Below, one piece after another: positions 42,924 to 50,946 of a stretch of DNA of 64,000 nt; the first letter of the stretch is position 1; every line of letters starts with the position of its first letter. Location: NCBI RefSeq assembly GCF_002760665.1, contig NZ_PDOB01000021.1, forward strand, positions 16,413-80,412, read 5' to 3'. The notes beneath the pieces were generated by a model, which saw nothing but the letters and a program-made list of their open reading frames with translations, was not told where the DNA came from and made no database searches. The translations under genes and the position numbers were made by a program. Source of the stretch: Massilia psychrophila (GTDB taxonomy: Bacteria > Pseudomonadota > Gammaproteobacteria > Burkholderiales > Burkholderiaceae_D).

Positions 42924-44862
42924 CATTGTCGGCCGCCTGTGGCGCGCGGCATGGCGCCGCCGCGCCCCAATCTGGCTGGGCGCCGTGCTGCCGTGGTGCC
43001 TGCTGCTGTCGGTGCCGGGCGTGTTGGCAACTGTGGTGTTGGCGATGTGGGACGGCGCGCGCCTGTACCGGCGCGTGGCGGCCAACTGGGCGCGCTGGCT
43101 CGATAGCGCGCTGCCGGCGTTTGAAGACAGCAGCGCATTGCTGGCCAGCGCGGCGTCGCCGATCGGCCAGTTGCAGCGCCAGCGTGTGATTAATCGCTTC
43201 ACTAGCCGGGATCTATCGAACGTGGCGCGCACCCGCGTTGATGGCGGCTACCACTGGATCGCCGTCAGTTTTCTTGCCGCCGGCGCTGTATGGGCCTGGG
43301 GCGCGCGCGCCAATGTGTCGGTCGCCATTCCCAAAGCTGCGCAGGCAGTCGTGGAAAAGAGCCGCATCGTCGTGCATGTCGTGCCGCCGAAGTACACGGC
43401 GGTGCCGGCGTTCGAATCGGCGCCGCGCGACCTCGTCGCGCCGCAACACAGCCAAGTGCGCTGGTGCGCGAGCGAGGCAGGCGACGCTGTCATTGAGCTC
43501 AGCGATGGCCGGCATTTGCAGGTCAAAGCCGGTTGCGCGCGCTCGATTGCGACCGAGACGGTGTTCTGGCGCTGGCGCGGCGAGCGCTACACCTTGCGGG
43601 TGACGCCCGACGCGCCGCCGCTCATCAGCGTGACCAAGCCTGCCGACATGGTCCAGCTGCTGGCGGCCGACGCCGGCAGCGCGGCCATCGCGGTGTCGGT
43701 ACGCGACGACTACCTGGTGCGCCGCGCAACGCTGCACCTGACCTTGGCGCGCGGCAGCGGCGAGAACATCCGTTTCAGCGACCGCGAGCTTGCGCTGCCC
43801 CAATCGAGCGATCCGCGCGTGCGCAACTGGTCGAAGCAGTGGTCGTTGCATGAGCTCGGCATGGAGCCGGGCGATGAACTGTATTTCTTTGTTCGCGCCA
43901 GTGACAACGCCGAGCCACCCCACAACGCGCAATCGCCGACCTACACCTTGCGCCTGGCGGGACCGCAAATCAAGGAAGATGAGACGTCGGCCCTGCCGAT
44001 GCTGGCCAGCCCGGAAAGCCTGCGCAGCCAGCGCCAGGTCATCATCGATACCGAGCAACTGGTGGCGGACATGAAAGTGCAGCCTCGGCTGGCCGCCGCC
44101 ACGGTGCGCAGCCGCAGCGAAGCGATCGGCGCCGACCAGGCCCGGTTGCGGCGCCGCTATGGCCAGTTCCTCGGCGAAGAATCGACGCTGTTCGGCGACG
44201 ACGACCATGACAAGGACGGTGACAAGGAAGGTGACAAGGACGGTGGCAAGCGCGATGTGCTTGCCCAATTCGGCCATGCCCACGACCAGGCGGAAAACGC
44301 CACGCTGTTCGACGAAGCGACCAAAAAAATACTGCGCCGCGCGCTGGCGGCCATGTGGGATGCCGAAAAGGCCTTGCGTGCGCTGACGCCAGCGTCAGCG
44401 CTGCCACCCGAATTGAAGGCGCTCGAAGCGGTCAAGCAGCTGCAGCAGGCCGACCGCATCTACCTGCACAAGACGGCGTTCGCGCCGCCCCCGATCAGGG
44501 AAGAAATTCGCATGAGCGGCGACGTGGTGGGAACCAGGAGCTACCGCCGTGAGCAGGGTAAGCCGGGCGAGGCGGTGCCGGCCCAATTGCGCGAACTGCT
44601 GGGCGCGCTGGGCGGCGACAGCACCCTGCCGGCGCTCTGGAGCCGGACCGCGCACGAGTCGATTCGGGCCCATATTGCCAACGACGAACAGCGGCTCGAA
44701 GCGCAGCGCGCGGTGCAGGATGTGGCCGACGGCTGCGCTGCCTGCCGGCCGGTGCTGCGGGCGTGGCTGCGCGGCGCGATCCTCGACGCGCCGGTACTGT
44801 TGCGGGCCACGCCGACGGCCACCACCCCTTTTGTGCAGGCCTGGCGCAAGGCGGCGCCATGA
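42907..44862 (+). CDS. DUF4175-like membrane protein with acidic repeat
   Basis: A 651-residue protein with two N-terminal membrane segments (about 23-48 and 117-137), a large beta-rich periplasmic region containing Ig-like stretches (VVPPKYTAVPAF; LISVTKPADMVQLLAADAGS), and a helical C-terminal half. It resembles the DUF4175 family that accompanies MoxR-DUF58 genes. Residues around 430-450 form an Asp/Lys/Gly-rich repeat (DKDGDKEGDKDGGK) that looks like a flexible, possibly ion-binding linker. It overlaps the previous gene by 17 bases and the next by 4. Confidence 0.7.
   Translation: MQAGADIVGRLWRAAWRRRAPIWLGAVLPWCLLLSVPGVLATVVLAMWDGARLYRRVAANWARWLDSALPAFEDSSALLASAASPIGQLQRQRVINRFTSRDLSNVARTRVDGGYHWIAVSFLAAGAVWAWGARANVSVAIPKAAQAVVEKSRIVVHVVPPKYTAVPAFESAPRDLVAPQHSQVRWCASEAGDAVIELSDGRHLQVKAGCARSIATETVFWRWRGERYTLRVTPDAPPLISVTKPADMVQLLAADAGSAAIAVSVRDDYLVRRATLHLTLARGSGENIRFSDRELALPQSSDPRVRNWSKQWSLHELGMEPGDELYFFVRASDNAEPPHNAQSPTYTLRLAGPQIKEDETSALPMLASPESLRSQRQVIIDTEQLVADMKVQPRLAAATVRSRSEAIGADQARLRRRYGQFLGEESTLFGDDDHDKDGDKEGDKDGGKRDVLAQFGHAHDQAENATLFDEATKKILRRALAAMWDAEKALRALTPASALPPELKALEAVKQLQQADRIYLHKTAFAPPPIREEIRMSGDVVGTRSYRREQGKPGEAVPAQLRELLGALGGDSTLPALWSRTAHESIRAHIANDEQRLEAQRAVQDVADGCAACRPVLRAWLRGAILDAPVLLRATPTATTPFVQAWRKAAP
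44194..44253 (+). repeat. In-frame GAC-AAG-GAC repeat
   Basis: Imperfect 12-base units of the type GGTGACAAGGAC inside the DUF4175-like gene, coding for the Asp/Lys/Gly linker. In-frame length change would be tolerated. Confidence 0.6.
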
Positions 44863-46379
44863 TGGCCGCAAGTTTGTTGACCCTGCTGACCATACTACTG
44901 ACCGGCGCCGCCAGTGCCGGCCTTTATTTGTGGCGCCGGCGCTGGGTCGACGCGGCGCTGGCGCTGGTTGTCGCCGCATCGCTGGCGGGCATTGCCGCCG
45001 GTTTCAAACTGCCGGCAGCGGGCGCGATCGCGCTGGCGGTGTCGGGTGACGGCCTGCGCGAAGCCGAATGGCGCGATGCCCCGGCCCAAAAAATCGCCTG
45101 GACGATGCCGAAAACGGCCGTGCTGCGGCTGGATTTTCCGCGCACGCTAACGTTGGGCCGCATGTTCAAGTTGACCGTCCACCGCAGTGCGCCGGGCGCG
45201 GCGCGCCTGCAGCTGCTGGCCGAGAACGGTCAAGTTATTACCGAAACCCGCGCCGAGGCCAGCGCTCTGGAGGCGTCGATCAGCGTGCAGTGGCTGCCGC
45301 CGGCGGCCGAACTACTGGTGCTGCGCGCGCGCTTGCTGGGCGCTGACGGCAAGACGCTGGCCGAGGGGCCCGTGCCATTGAACGTTGTCGAAGCCGCGCC
45401 GCTGCGGGTCCGCGGCCGCTTTAGCGCGCCGTCGTTCGACCTGCGCGCCCTGGGCGACCTGCTGGTCAATAGCGGCGCACTGCTCGACTGGCACGTCACG
45501 CTCGGCAAAACCGTCACGCGTAGTGAAACCGCGCGCGCGCCGCTGGCCGCAGCGGATCTGCTGCTGGTCGACGCCGCCTGGTTCGAGCGCGCGCCGGAAA
45601 ACCAGCGCAGTGCCATGCTGGCGCAGGTAGCGCTTGGCACGCCGTTGGTAATCCTCGCCGCGAATGCCTTTGATCCGCGCCTGTGGCAGGCTAGCCTTCA
45701 GCTGGAACTCAAAGCGCAACCGGACAAGTCGGCCGGCGCGCCGCTGGCGATGCCGGTGGCGCCGTTCAATCCGGCGTCGGCCGTGGCCGGCGCATGGCGC
45801 AGTGCCGACGGCGCGCTATGGTCGCGCCGCTGGCAGAAAGGGCGCATTTCGTGGGTTGGCGTCGGCCACTGGCACCGCTACGCCATCAGCGAGCCGCAGC
45901 AGCTCGGCATGTGGTGGCAGGGCGTGCTCGACCAGGCCGGCGTCGAACGCGATGAAGAGGTGGTGTGGGATGCGCCAAGCGAGATGCCGTTCGCCGGACA
46001 GCGGCTGGAAGTGTGCGCGAAAGGTGTGCGCGGCGAGGCGGTGTTTTCCGGACTCGGGCAGGCGGCGCCCTGGCAGCGCCGTCCCGACAAGGCCGATGCC
46101 TCGTGCATGGCAGTCTGGCCGAAAGCGCCTGGATGGCTGACCGTGCGCGCGCAGGGCAAGGCGCCGCGGTCGGACCGAACGCAGTCGAACAACATCTATG
46201 TGTTTGCGAACGATGACTGGCCGTTGTGGCAGGCGGCGCAGCGGCGCGATGCAACCGCGCGCTACGCCGCCCGCACCGCGGCGCCGGCCGGCGCGAACAG
46301 CACGCCGATGCCGGCGTGGCCATTCGCGCTGCTGTGTGCGCTGGCGATGCTCACGCTGTGGTGGCGCGAGCATCGCTAG
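44859..46379 (+). CDS. Membrane protein ending the tld-moxR operon (GATase-like domain)
   Basis: A 506-residue protein with two N-terminal hydrophobic segments (about 2-20 and 27-48), a beta-rich domain (60-190), a region LLLVDAAWFERAPENQRSAM with GTPLVILAANAFD that resembles the glutamine-amidotransferase-like fold of BatA/DUF4159 relatives, and one C-terminal membrane helix near 482-500. No catalytic residues can be named. The ATG overlaps the previous stop as ATGA, showing it is the last gene of the same translation-coupled block; the stop lies 12 bases from the convergent TonB-receptor stop. Function unknown, presumably an envelope component working with the MoxR ATPase. Confidence 0.7.
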   Translation: MMAASLLTLLTILLTGAASAGLYLWRRRWVDAALALVVAASLAGIAAGFKLPAAGAIALAVSGDGLREAEWRDAPAQKIAWTMPKTAVLRLDFPRTLTLGRMFKLTVHRSAPGAARLQLLAENGQVITETRAEASALEASISVQWLPPAAELLVLRARLLGADGKTLAEGPVPLNVVEAAPLRVRGRFSAPSFDLRALGDLLVNSGALLDWHVTLGKTVTRSETARAPLAAADLLLVDAAWFERAPENQRSAMLAQVALGTPLVILAANAFDPRLWQASLQLELKAQPDKSAGAPLAMPVAPFNPASAVAGAWRSADGALWSRRWQKGRISWVGVGHWHRYAISEPQQLGMWWQGVLDQAGVERDEEVVWDAPSEMPFAGQRLEVCAKGVRGEAVFSGLGQAAPWQRRPDKADASCMAVWPKAPGWLTVRAQGKAPRSDRTQSNNIYVFANDDWPLWQAAQRRDATARYAARTAAPAGANSTPMPAWPFALLCALAMLTLWWREHR

Positions 46380-46391
46380 GCACCGACGCGA

Positions 46392-48875
46392 TTAAAAGGC
46401 GTAATCGACCCGCACGTAGCCCGAGCGCCCATTGATGCCGATCGGGCACGTCTCCCAGCAATGCGTGAAGCCCAGTTGCGGGAACGGCGCCGCCCGTGTC
46501 TTGTCCCATTCGGTCGGATAGGTGTCGAAAATGTTGTTCGAGCCGGCCGACAGCGAGAGCCGCTTGGTGAACGCGTAGCGCAGCGACAGGTCGACCAGCC
46601 ACTTCGCTTCCCAGGTCTGGATGAACGGCGCGGTGAAGCCCTGTCCCTGCACTTTGCCATAGTAATTGGCGCGCGTGTTCAGGTTCCACGGTCCCACCGT
46701 GTAGTCGGCTGCGACCACGTGGTGCTGGCGCGGCTGGCCCCGTTCGATCAGCGTCACCTGCGAATCGTCGAACAGCTGGGCGCCGGTCAGCACCGGCGAC
46801 TGCGAGTTGCGGCTCTTCACCTTCGTCTGGTTGAAGCCGAGCTGGCCGGACATCACCAGGGTAGCGCCGCGCCACTTGCTGGTGTGTTCGGCCACCAGGT
46901 CGAAGCCATCCGTGCTGGTGTCGATTGCGTTGGTGAAGAACTGCGCCTGGCCGACCTTGAGCGGATCGAGCAGCGCCTTGATCGGGCATGCGCCAACGGT
47001 CAGGCAGGCGCCGGACTCGGGCGCGATGTTACTCGAAAAGACAATCCGGTCGTCGATGTTGGTGCGGTACAGGTCGGCGGTGACCGAGAAATTGGTGGCC
47101 GGGCGCAAAATCATGCCGATGCTGGCGCTCTTCGAGGTTTCCTCCTTCAGCGGGGCGATGCCGAAGGCGCGCGTCACGGCGCTGCCTTCGCGCGCGGTCA
47201 GGGTTTCGGTCAGTACGCCGGCCGAGTTCAGGTTGGTCGACACGGAGCTATAAAACTTCTGCTGCACGCCAGGCGCCCGAAAGCCCGTCGACACGCTGCC
47301 GCGAAAGCCGATCGCGCGCGACGGATCGTAGCGCATGCTCAGTTTTCCGGTGGTGGTGTTGCCGAAGTCGGAATATTTTTCGAAGCGCACCGCGCCGGCC
47401 ACCAGCAGCTGTGGCGTCAGGTTGTGTTCCGCATCGAGGTAGGCGGCGACGTTGTGGCGGCCGGCGTCGACCGCGGTGCCTGGGGTGTAGCCGGGGAAGC
47501 CTTGCGCGCCGGAGGCTGCGATGCCGCCGTTCTGGTTCAAGATCTTGATCGCCGGATTATTGGTGCGGCCGTACTGATACGAGACCGGCTCGCCCGCTTC
47601 GATCGCGTAATTATCGCGCCGGTACTCGACGCCGCCGGCCAGCAGCACCTTGGTGCCGCCAATGTCGACCGGGCCGCGCAGGTCGGCGTTGAAGGTCGTC
47701 TGGTCGAACTTGAGTTTGCCGGTGTCCGCTTCCATGGGCGACGCAGCATAGATGCCGCCGCCCGGTTTCGGCTCGTACCAGTAGCTGACGTTGATCGAAT
47801 TGCGTTCGTGGAAACCGAGCTCGCTATGGCCGACATTGACGCTGACGTCGAAATTCCAGTCGTTGGCGAGATCGCGCTTGTAGCCCACGGCCAGCGAAGC
47901 GTCTTTCACGGTCGTCATGATGTTCGGCAGGAAGCCGTTCGGGTACACCGCAGGCACGGTGCGGCCATCGCCCTTGGAGCGGAAGAAGCCGGCCGAGTCG
48001 CCGGTGCGTTTCGACACGCCGCCGAAGGCGTAGAACTCGCTCGACTTGTCGAACGGGACACCGGCATTGATCCACAGGTAGGCGTCCTTGGCCAGGCTGT
48101 CGCCGATGCGCTGGGTCACGCGCGGTGGATCGACGCGCAGGGTATCGAGGCCGGCGCGGTTGGTTTCGCCGCGGCGCCGCCCTTCGACGGTCAGGTTGAC
48201 GAAGCCGCCGTCAAGGCCCAGCGCGAAGCCGGTGTTGGCGCTGCCCGACACCAGGTCGCCGTCGCCTTTCGAGGTGGTGCCGACGGTGCCGCTCAATTGC
48301 GTTTCGTTGGTCTGCGACTTGAGGACGATGTTGATCACGCCGGCAATCGCATCGGACCCGTACTGGGCGGCAGCGCCATCGCGCAGCACCTCGATGTGGT
48401 GGATGGCCGACAGCGGGATGGCGTTGATGTCGGTGCCGGCCGAGCCGCGCCCGACGGTCTGCTGGACGTTGACCAGCGCCTGCTGGTGGCGCCGCTTGCC
48501 GTTGACCAGTACCAGCAACTGGTCGGGCCCGAGGCCGCGCAAGGTGGCGGGCCGGATGATGTCGGTGCCATCGCTAATGAACGTGGAACTGAAGTTGAAC
48601 GACGGGTCGAGCGTTTGCAGCAGCTTGCCCAGTTCGAGCGGGCCGGCCGCCTGCATGTCCTTGATGCTGATCAGGCCGACCGGAACGGCCGTGTCGAGCG
48701 CCGTCTTGGCGCGCGAGCGTGAGCCGAGCACCACCACCGAAGGCGTGGCGTCGGCAACGGTTCCGGGCTGCGGATTGCCGGCCGCCTCTTGGGCGCCAGC
48801 CTGGTTCAGCGCGGCCAGCAGCGCCGAAGCGAGCAGGGTGCGGTTCAGCTTGACTTTTCCGGTAGATATGGTCAC
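46392..48875 (-). CDS. TonB-dependent outer-membrane receptor
   Basis: An 827-residue TonB-dependent receptor. A signal peptide (about 1-29, ending AGAQEAA) leads to a plug domain (TPSVVVLGSRSRAKTALDTA ... RGLGPDQLLVLVNGKRRH ... IEVLRDGAAAQYGSDAIAGVINIVLK) and a 22-strand barrel ending in GYVRVDYAF with C-terminal Phe. The SRIEVLRDGAAA-like plug motif and the Cys pair near the end are as in receptors for unknown organic ligands; nothing identifies a siderophore. I start at GTG 48875, with GAGAGAGA upstream and the signal peptide following; the frame continues upstream without support. A 9-base inverted repeat lies in the promoter region. Confidence 0.9.
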   Translation of the reverse strand: MTISTGKVKLNRTLLASALLAALNQAGAQEAAGNPQPGTVADATPSVVVLGSRSRAKTALDTAVPVGLISIKDMQAAGPLELGKLLQTLDPSFNFSSTFISDGTDIIRPATLRGLGPDQLLVLVNGKRRHQQALVNVQQTVGRGSAGTDINAIPLSAIHHIEVLRDGAAAQYGSDAIAGVINIVLKSQTNETQLSGTVGTTSKGDGDLVSGSANTGFALGLDGGFVNLTVEGRRRGETNRAGLDTLRVDPPRVTQRIGDSLAKDAYLWINAGVPFDKSSEFYAFGGVSKRTGDSAGFFRSKGDGRTVPAVYPNGFLPNIMTTVKDASLAVGYKRDLANDWNFDVSVNVGHSELGFHERNSINVSYWYEPKPGGGIYAASPMEADTGKLKFDQTTFNADLRGPVDIGGTKVLLAGGVEYRRDNYAIEAGEPVSYQYGRTNNPAIKILNQNGGIAASGAQGFPGYTPGTAVDAGRHNVAAYLDAEHNLTPQLLVAGAVRFEKYSDFGNTTTGKLSMRYDPSRAIGFRGSVSTGFRAPGVQQKFYSSVSTNLNSAGVLTETLTAREGSAVTRAFGIAPLKEETSKSASIGMILRPATNFSVTADLYRTNIDDRIVFSSNIAPESGACLTVGACPIKALLDPLKVGQAQFFTNAIDTSTDGFDLVAEHTSKWRGATLVMSGQLGFNQTKVKSRNSQSPVLTGAQLFDDSQVTLIERGQPRQHHVVAADYTVGPWNLNTRANYYGKVQGQGFTAPFIQTWEAKWLVDLSLRYAFTKRLSLSAGSNNIFDTYPTEWDKTRAAPFPQLGFTHCWETCPIGINGRSGYVRVDYAF

Positions 48876-48902
48876 GTGCGTCTCTCTCTTTAAGTATTTT
48901 TC

Positions 48903-48970
48903 GGTTGTACATGCGCCGATGGCGCGTGTTGCCGGAAAGATGCTATAGGACGCAATTGGTCTGTACAACC
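48903..48970 (-). promoter_or_regulatory. Possible operator and promoter of the TonB-receptor gene
   Basis: GGTTGTACA (48903-48911) and TGTACAACC (48962-48970) are perfect inverted copies 50 bases apart, 28 to 95 bases upstream of the receptor start. On the minus strand the distal copy contains TTGTAC, and TATAGC follows 15 bases later, a possible but short-spaced -35/-10 pair. A looping repressor could use the two arms. Suggestive only. Confidence 0.35.
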
Positions 48971-49077
48971 TGTGTCGTCGTACTGTTGTATTTATATTTA
49001 ATTTTGCAGCATTGCAAGCCAGGCGGCGCAAAAGCAGGTAGGGTTACGGCCCCGAATTTGCTCTGCAGGGTCTGGCG

Positions 49078-49863
49078 CTAACTTTGCTGGTCCTGCATCC
49101 ATTCCTTCAGGCCGGCGACCCAGTCCCTGGCCGGCAGGTTCATGCCGCGCTTGATCGCGCCGGCGCGCTCGAACAGCACGCTGAAATCGATCTGCGGCGC
49201 GCGCTTGAAGGCAATCACCACGATGTTGGCGTCGTGTACTTCGGGCAGCCACACCACGGCATCGAACACCTGCTCCATCGCACGCAGGTTCTTGTCGTAG
49301 TTGGCGATGTCGCCGAACAGGTTGGTGGTCATGATGCCGTCGTCGGCCAGGCAGTCGAAGCAGCCCTGGTAAAATTCAGGCGTGTCGAGCACCGGGCCGC
49401 GCGCCTGTTCGTCGTACAGGTCGACCTGCAGCACGTCGACCCCGTTGCGGTTGGCAGGATCGAGCACGAAGTCGAGCGCGTTCATCTGGCGCACGGCGAG
49501 CCGGTCGTCGTCGGGCGGCAGCGCGAACAGCGCGCGGCAGATGGCGATCACGTTCGGATTGAGTTCGATTGCGGTCACGCGCGCACCCGGCAGGCGCCGG
49601 TAGCAGAACTTGGTCAGCGCGGCGCTGCCGAGCCCGAGCTGGACGACATGGCGCGGCTGCTCGCAAAACAGCAGCCACATCATCATCATGCCGATGTAGT
49701 CCAGTTCAATTGCATCGGGCTTGTCGATCCGCATGGCGCCCTGCACCCAAGAGGTGCCCAGGTGCAGGAAGCGCACGCCGCGAAATTCGGTGACGGTGGC
49801 GGGAGGATGGCCGGGCTGCTCGAAGCGGCCGCTGGCGACGGGTTCATTACGTTTGGAAGACAT
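49078..49863 (-). CDS. Spermidine-synthase-like protein
   Basis: A 261-residue cytoplasmic protein with the spermidine synthase-type methyltransferase fold: HVVQLGLGSAALTKFCYRRL is the nucleotide-binding loop and VTAIELNPNVI the acidic strand end, with VDVLQVDLYDEQARGP as the aminopropyl-site region. The canonical gatekeeper and putrescine-binding residues are not clear, so it is better called SpeE-like than a proven spermidine synthase. No speD (SAM decarboxylase) lies nearby. The start at 49863 follows a weak ribosome site. It is upstream of the TonB-receptor gene on the same strand, but about 200 bases separate them. Confidence 0.8.
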   Translation of the reverse strand: MSSKRNEPVASGRFEQPGHPPATVTEFRGVRFLHLGTSWVQGAMRIDKPDAIELDYIGMMMMWLLFCEQPRHVVQLGLGSAALTKFCYRRLPGARVTAIELNPNVIAICRALFALPPDDDRLAVRQMNALDFVLDPANRNGVDVLQVDLYDEQARGPVLDTPEFYQGCFDCLADDGIMTTNLFGDIANYDKNLRAMEQVFDAVVWLPEVHDANIVVIAFKRAPQIDFSVLFERAGAIKRGMNLPARDWVAGLKEWMQDQQS

Positions 49864-49934
49864 GACATGGTGGAAATCGGCTGCGCAGGCCCATCTTAGC
49901 AGACGGCCGCGCCGGCCGATTCAGGCTGCTTTCT

Positions 49935-49964
49935 GGGGTCTGACCCAGAAAGCGGGCCAGACCC
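49935..49964 (+). repeat. REP-like GGGTCTGACCC palindrome, left copy
   Basis: GGGGTCTGACCCAGAAAGCG followed by GGCCAGACCC, an imperfect hairpin. A partial extra copy (CCGGGGTCTGATCTGG) follows at 49978-49993. A near-identical full copy in the same orientation lies at 50955-50983, so the two flank the 1-kb low-GC segment. Confidence 0.7.
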
Positions 49965-50006
49965 TTAAAATTAAAACCGGGGTCTGATCTGGAAGTCGGA
50001 TACAGG

Positions 50007-50498
50007 CTAAGGCAGCGGAATTTTCTTGACACGGGCCTTGGCAATGGAATGGGCCGATACGTTCTTGACGCGCACTGCCTCGAAAAAATCGCCACTGTCT
50101 GCGATCATCAGATGGTCTTTGCGGATTGGGTATAAGAAAACACATTCTGTCTCAATGATCGTTACCGGATTCGGAAACGGGATATCACTTACGTCACTCC
50201 GCCAATCCCGGTCGAAATGAGAAACGGTCTCTTCCTTACTCCGTTGATACGTCGGGTACATGCAGGTTTGGCCGTTGAACTCAAATCGTCCGGCGCTGAT
50301 GATTGCGAGCTTTCCAATAATTTTTTCAACTTGGTATTGCGATCGGCTGCTCACCGCTCCGCCGCCTATTAAAGCCTTGATTTTCCATGTCCCATAAATA
50401 TCGGCGTTTACGTCGTGCGCATGTACACTGGCAGATGCGAAAGCGAGAGCCGTAAGTAGCAGAAACTGTGTTAGCACGTGGTTGAGGCGCGGTGTCAT
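50007..50498 (-). CDS. Small secreted protein next to a lysozyme remnant
   Basis: A 163-residue protein with a signal peptide (about 1-27, ending SVHAHDV) and a beta-rich mature domain (YGTWKIKALIGG ... GRFEFNGQTCMYPTYQ) that reads like a small lipocalin- or inhibitor-type fold; two Cys may pair. I do not recognise the family. Its ATG overlaps the stop of the lysozyme-like frame (ATGA), so the two were one operon. GC content is well below the neighbourhood, a sign of separate origin. A lysozyme inhibitor or immunity role is possible but rests only on context. Confidence 0.6.
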   Translation of the reverse strand: MTPRLNHVLTQFLLLTALAFASASVHAHDVNADIYGTWKIKALIGGGAVSSRSQYQVEKIIGKLAIISAGRFEFNGQTCMYPTYQRSKEETVSHFDRDWRSDVSDIPFPNPVTIIETECVFLYPIRKDHLMIADSGDFFEAVRVKNVSAHSIAKARVKKIPLP

Positions 50499-50830
50499 TT
50501 GGCAGCACTCCTGACTGGCGCATTTGTGGTGTTTCTAAATGGGGCGCTTTCCGCTGTTCTTCGAGCAACTAACCCGCGATAAAATACTTTTACCCTCATG
50601 CCCTTTCGTATCTCGTGGCCAGATGTCATGCTTGCGATCAAGCTTGCAGCACCTTGAAAATTACCGGCGTTTATAAGATCAAAAACATGAAAGGATCCCT
50701 TAACTCCCGCGTTGTAGGTCAAGCTGACCAGTGCGTCAAATTGTGCCTGCGTCAGTTTCACTGTGGTAGTCGGCGTTATCGGCGCTGCGGCGAACGCGGG
50801 TGCGCGCGCTTGGGGGGATGATGTTGTCAC
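50495..50830 (-). pseudogene. GH24 phage-type lysozyme, C-terminal remnant
   Basis: The minus-strand frame encodes VKLTQAQFDALVSLTYNAGV and, about 50 residues on, KVFYRGLVARRTAESAPF, the hallmark C-terminal half of glycoside hydrolase family 24 (T4-type) lysozymes. The N-terminal helix with the catalytic Glu is missing: upstream the frame runs into low-complexity Ala/Pro sequence and then the REP-like palindrome at 50955. A GTG at 50830 could start a short peptide but not an active enzyme. The stop overlaps the start of the small secreted gene. Best read as a 5'-deleted gene. Confidence 0.7.
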
Positions 50831-50946
50831 GGGGATCTTGTAAAAACCTGGCTTTAATATAGTCGATGGATGGTTCTTGCAAAAGATCCATGTGACGGTG
50901 ATTTGTTGGGACCGCGGATCGCGTTGGGGCCGGTGGTCTGCAGGCC

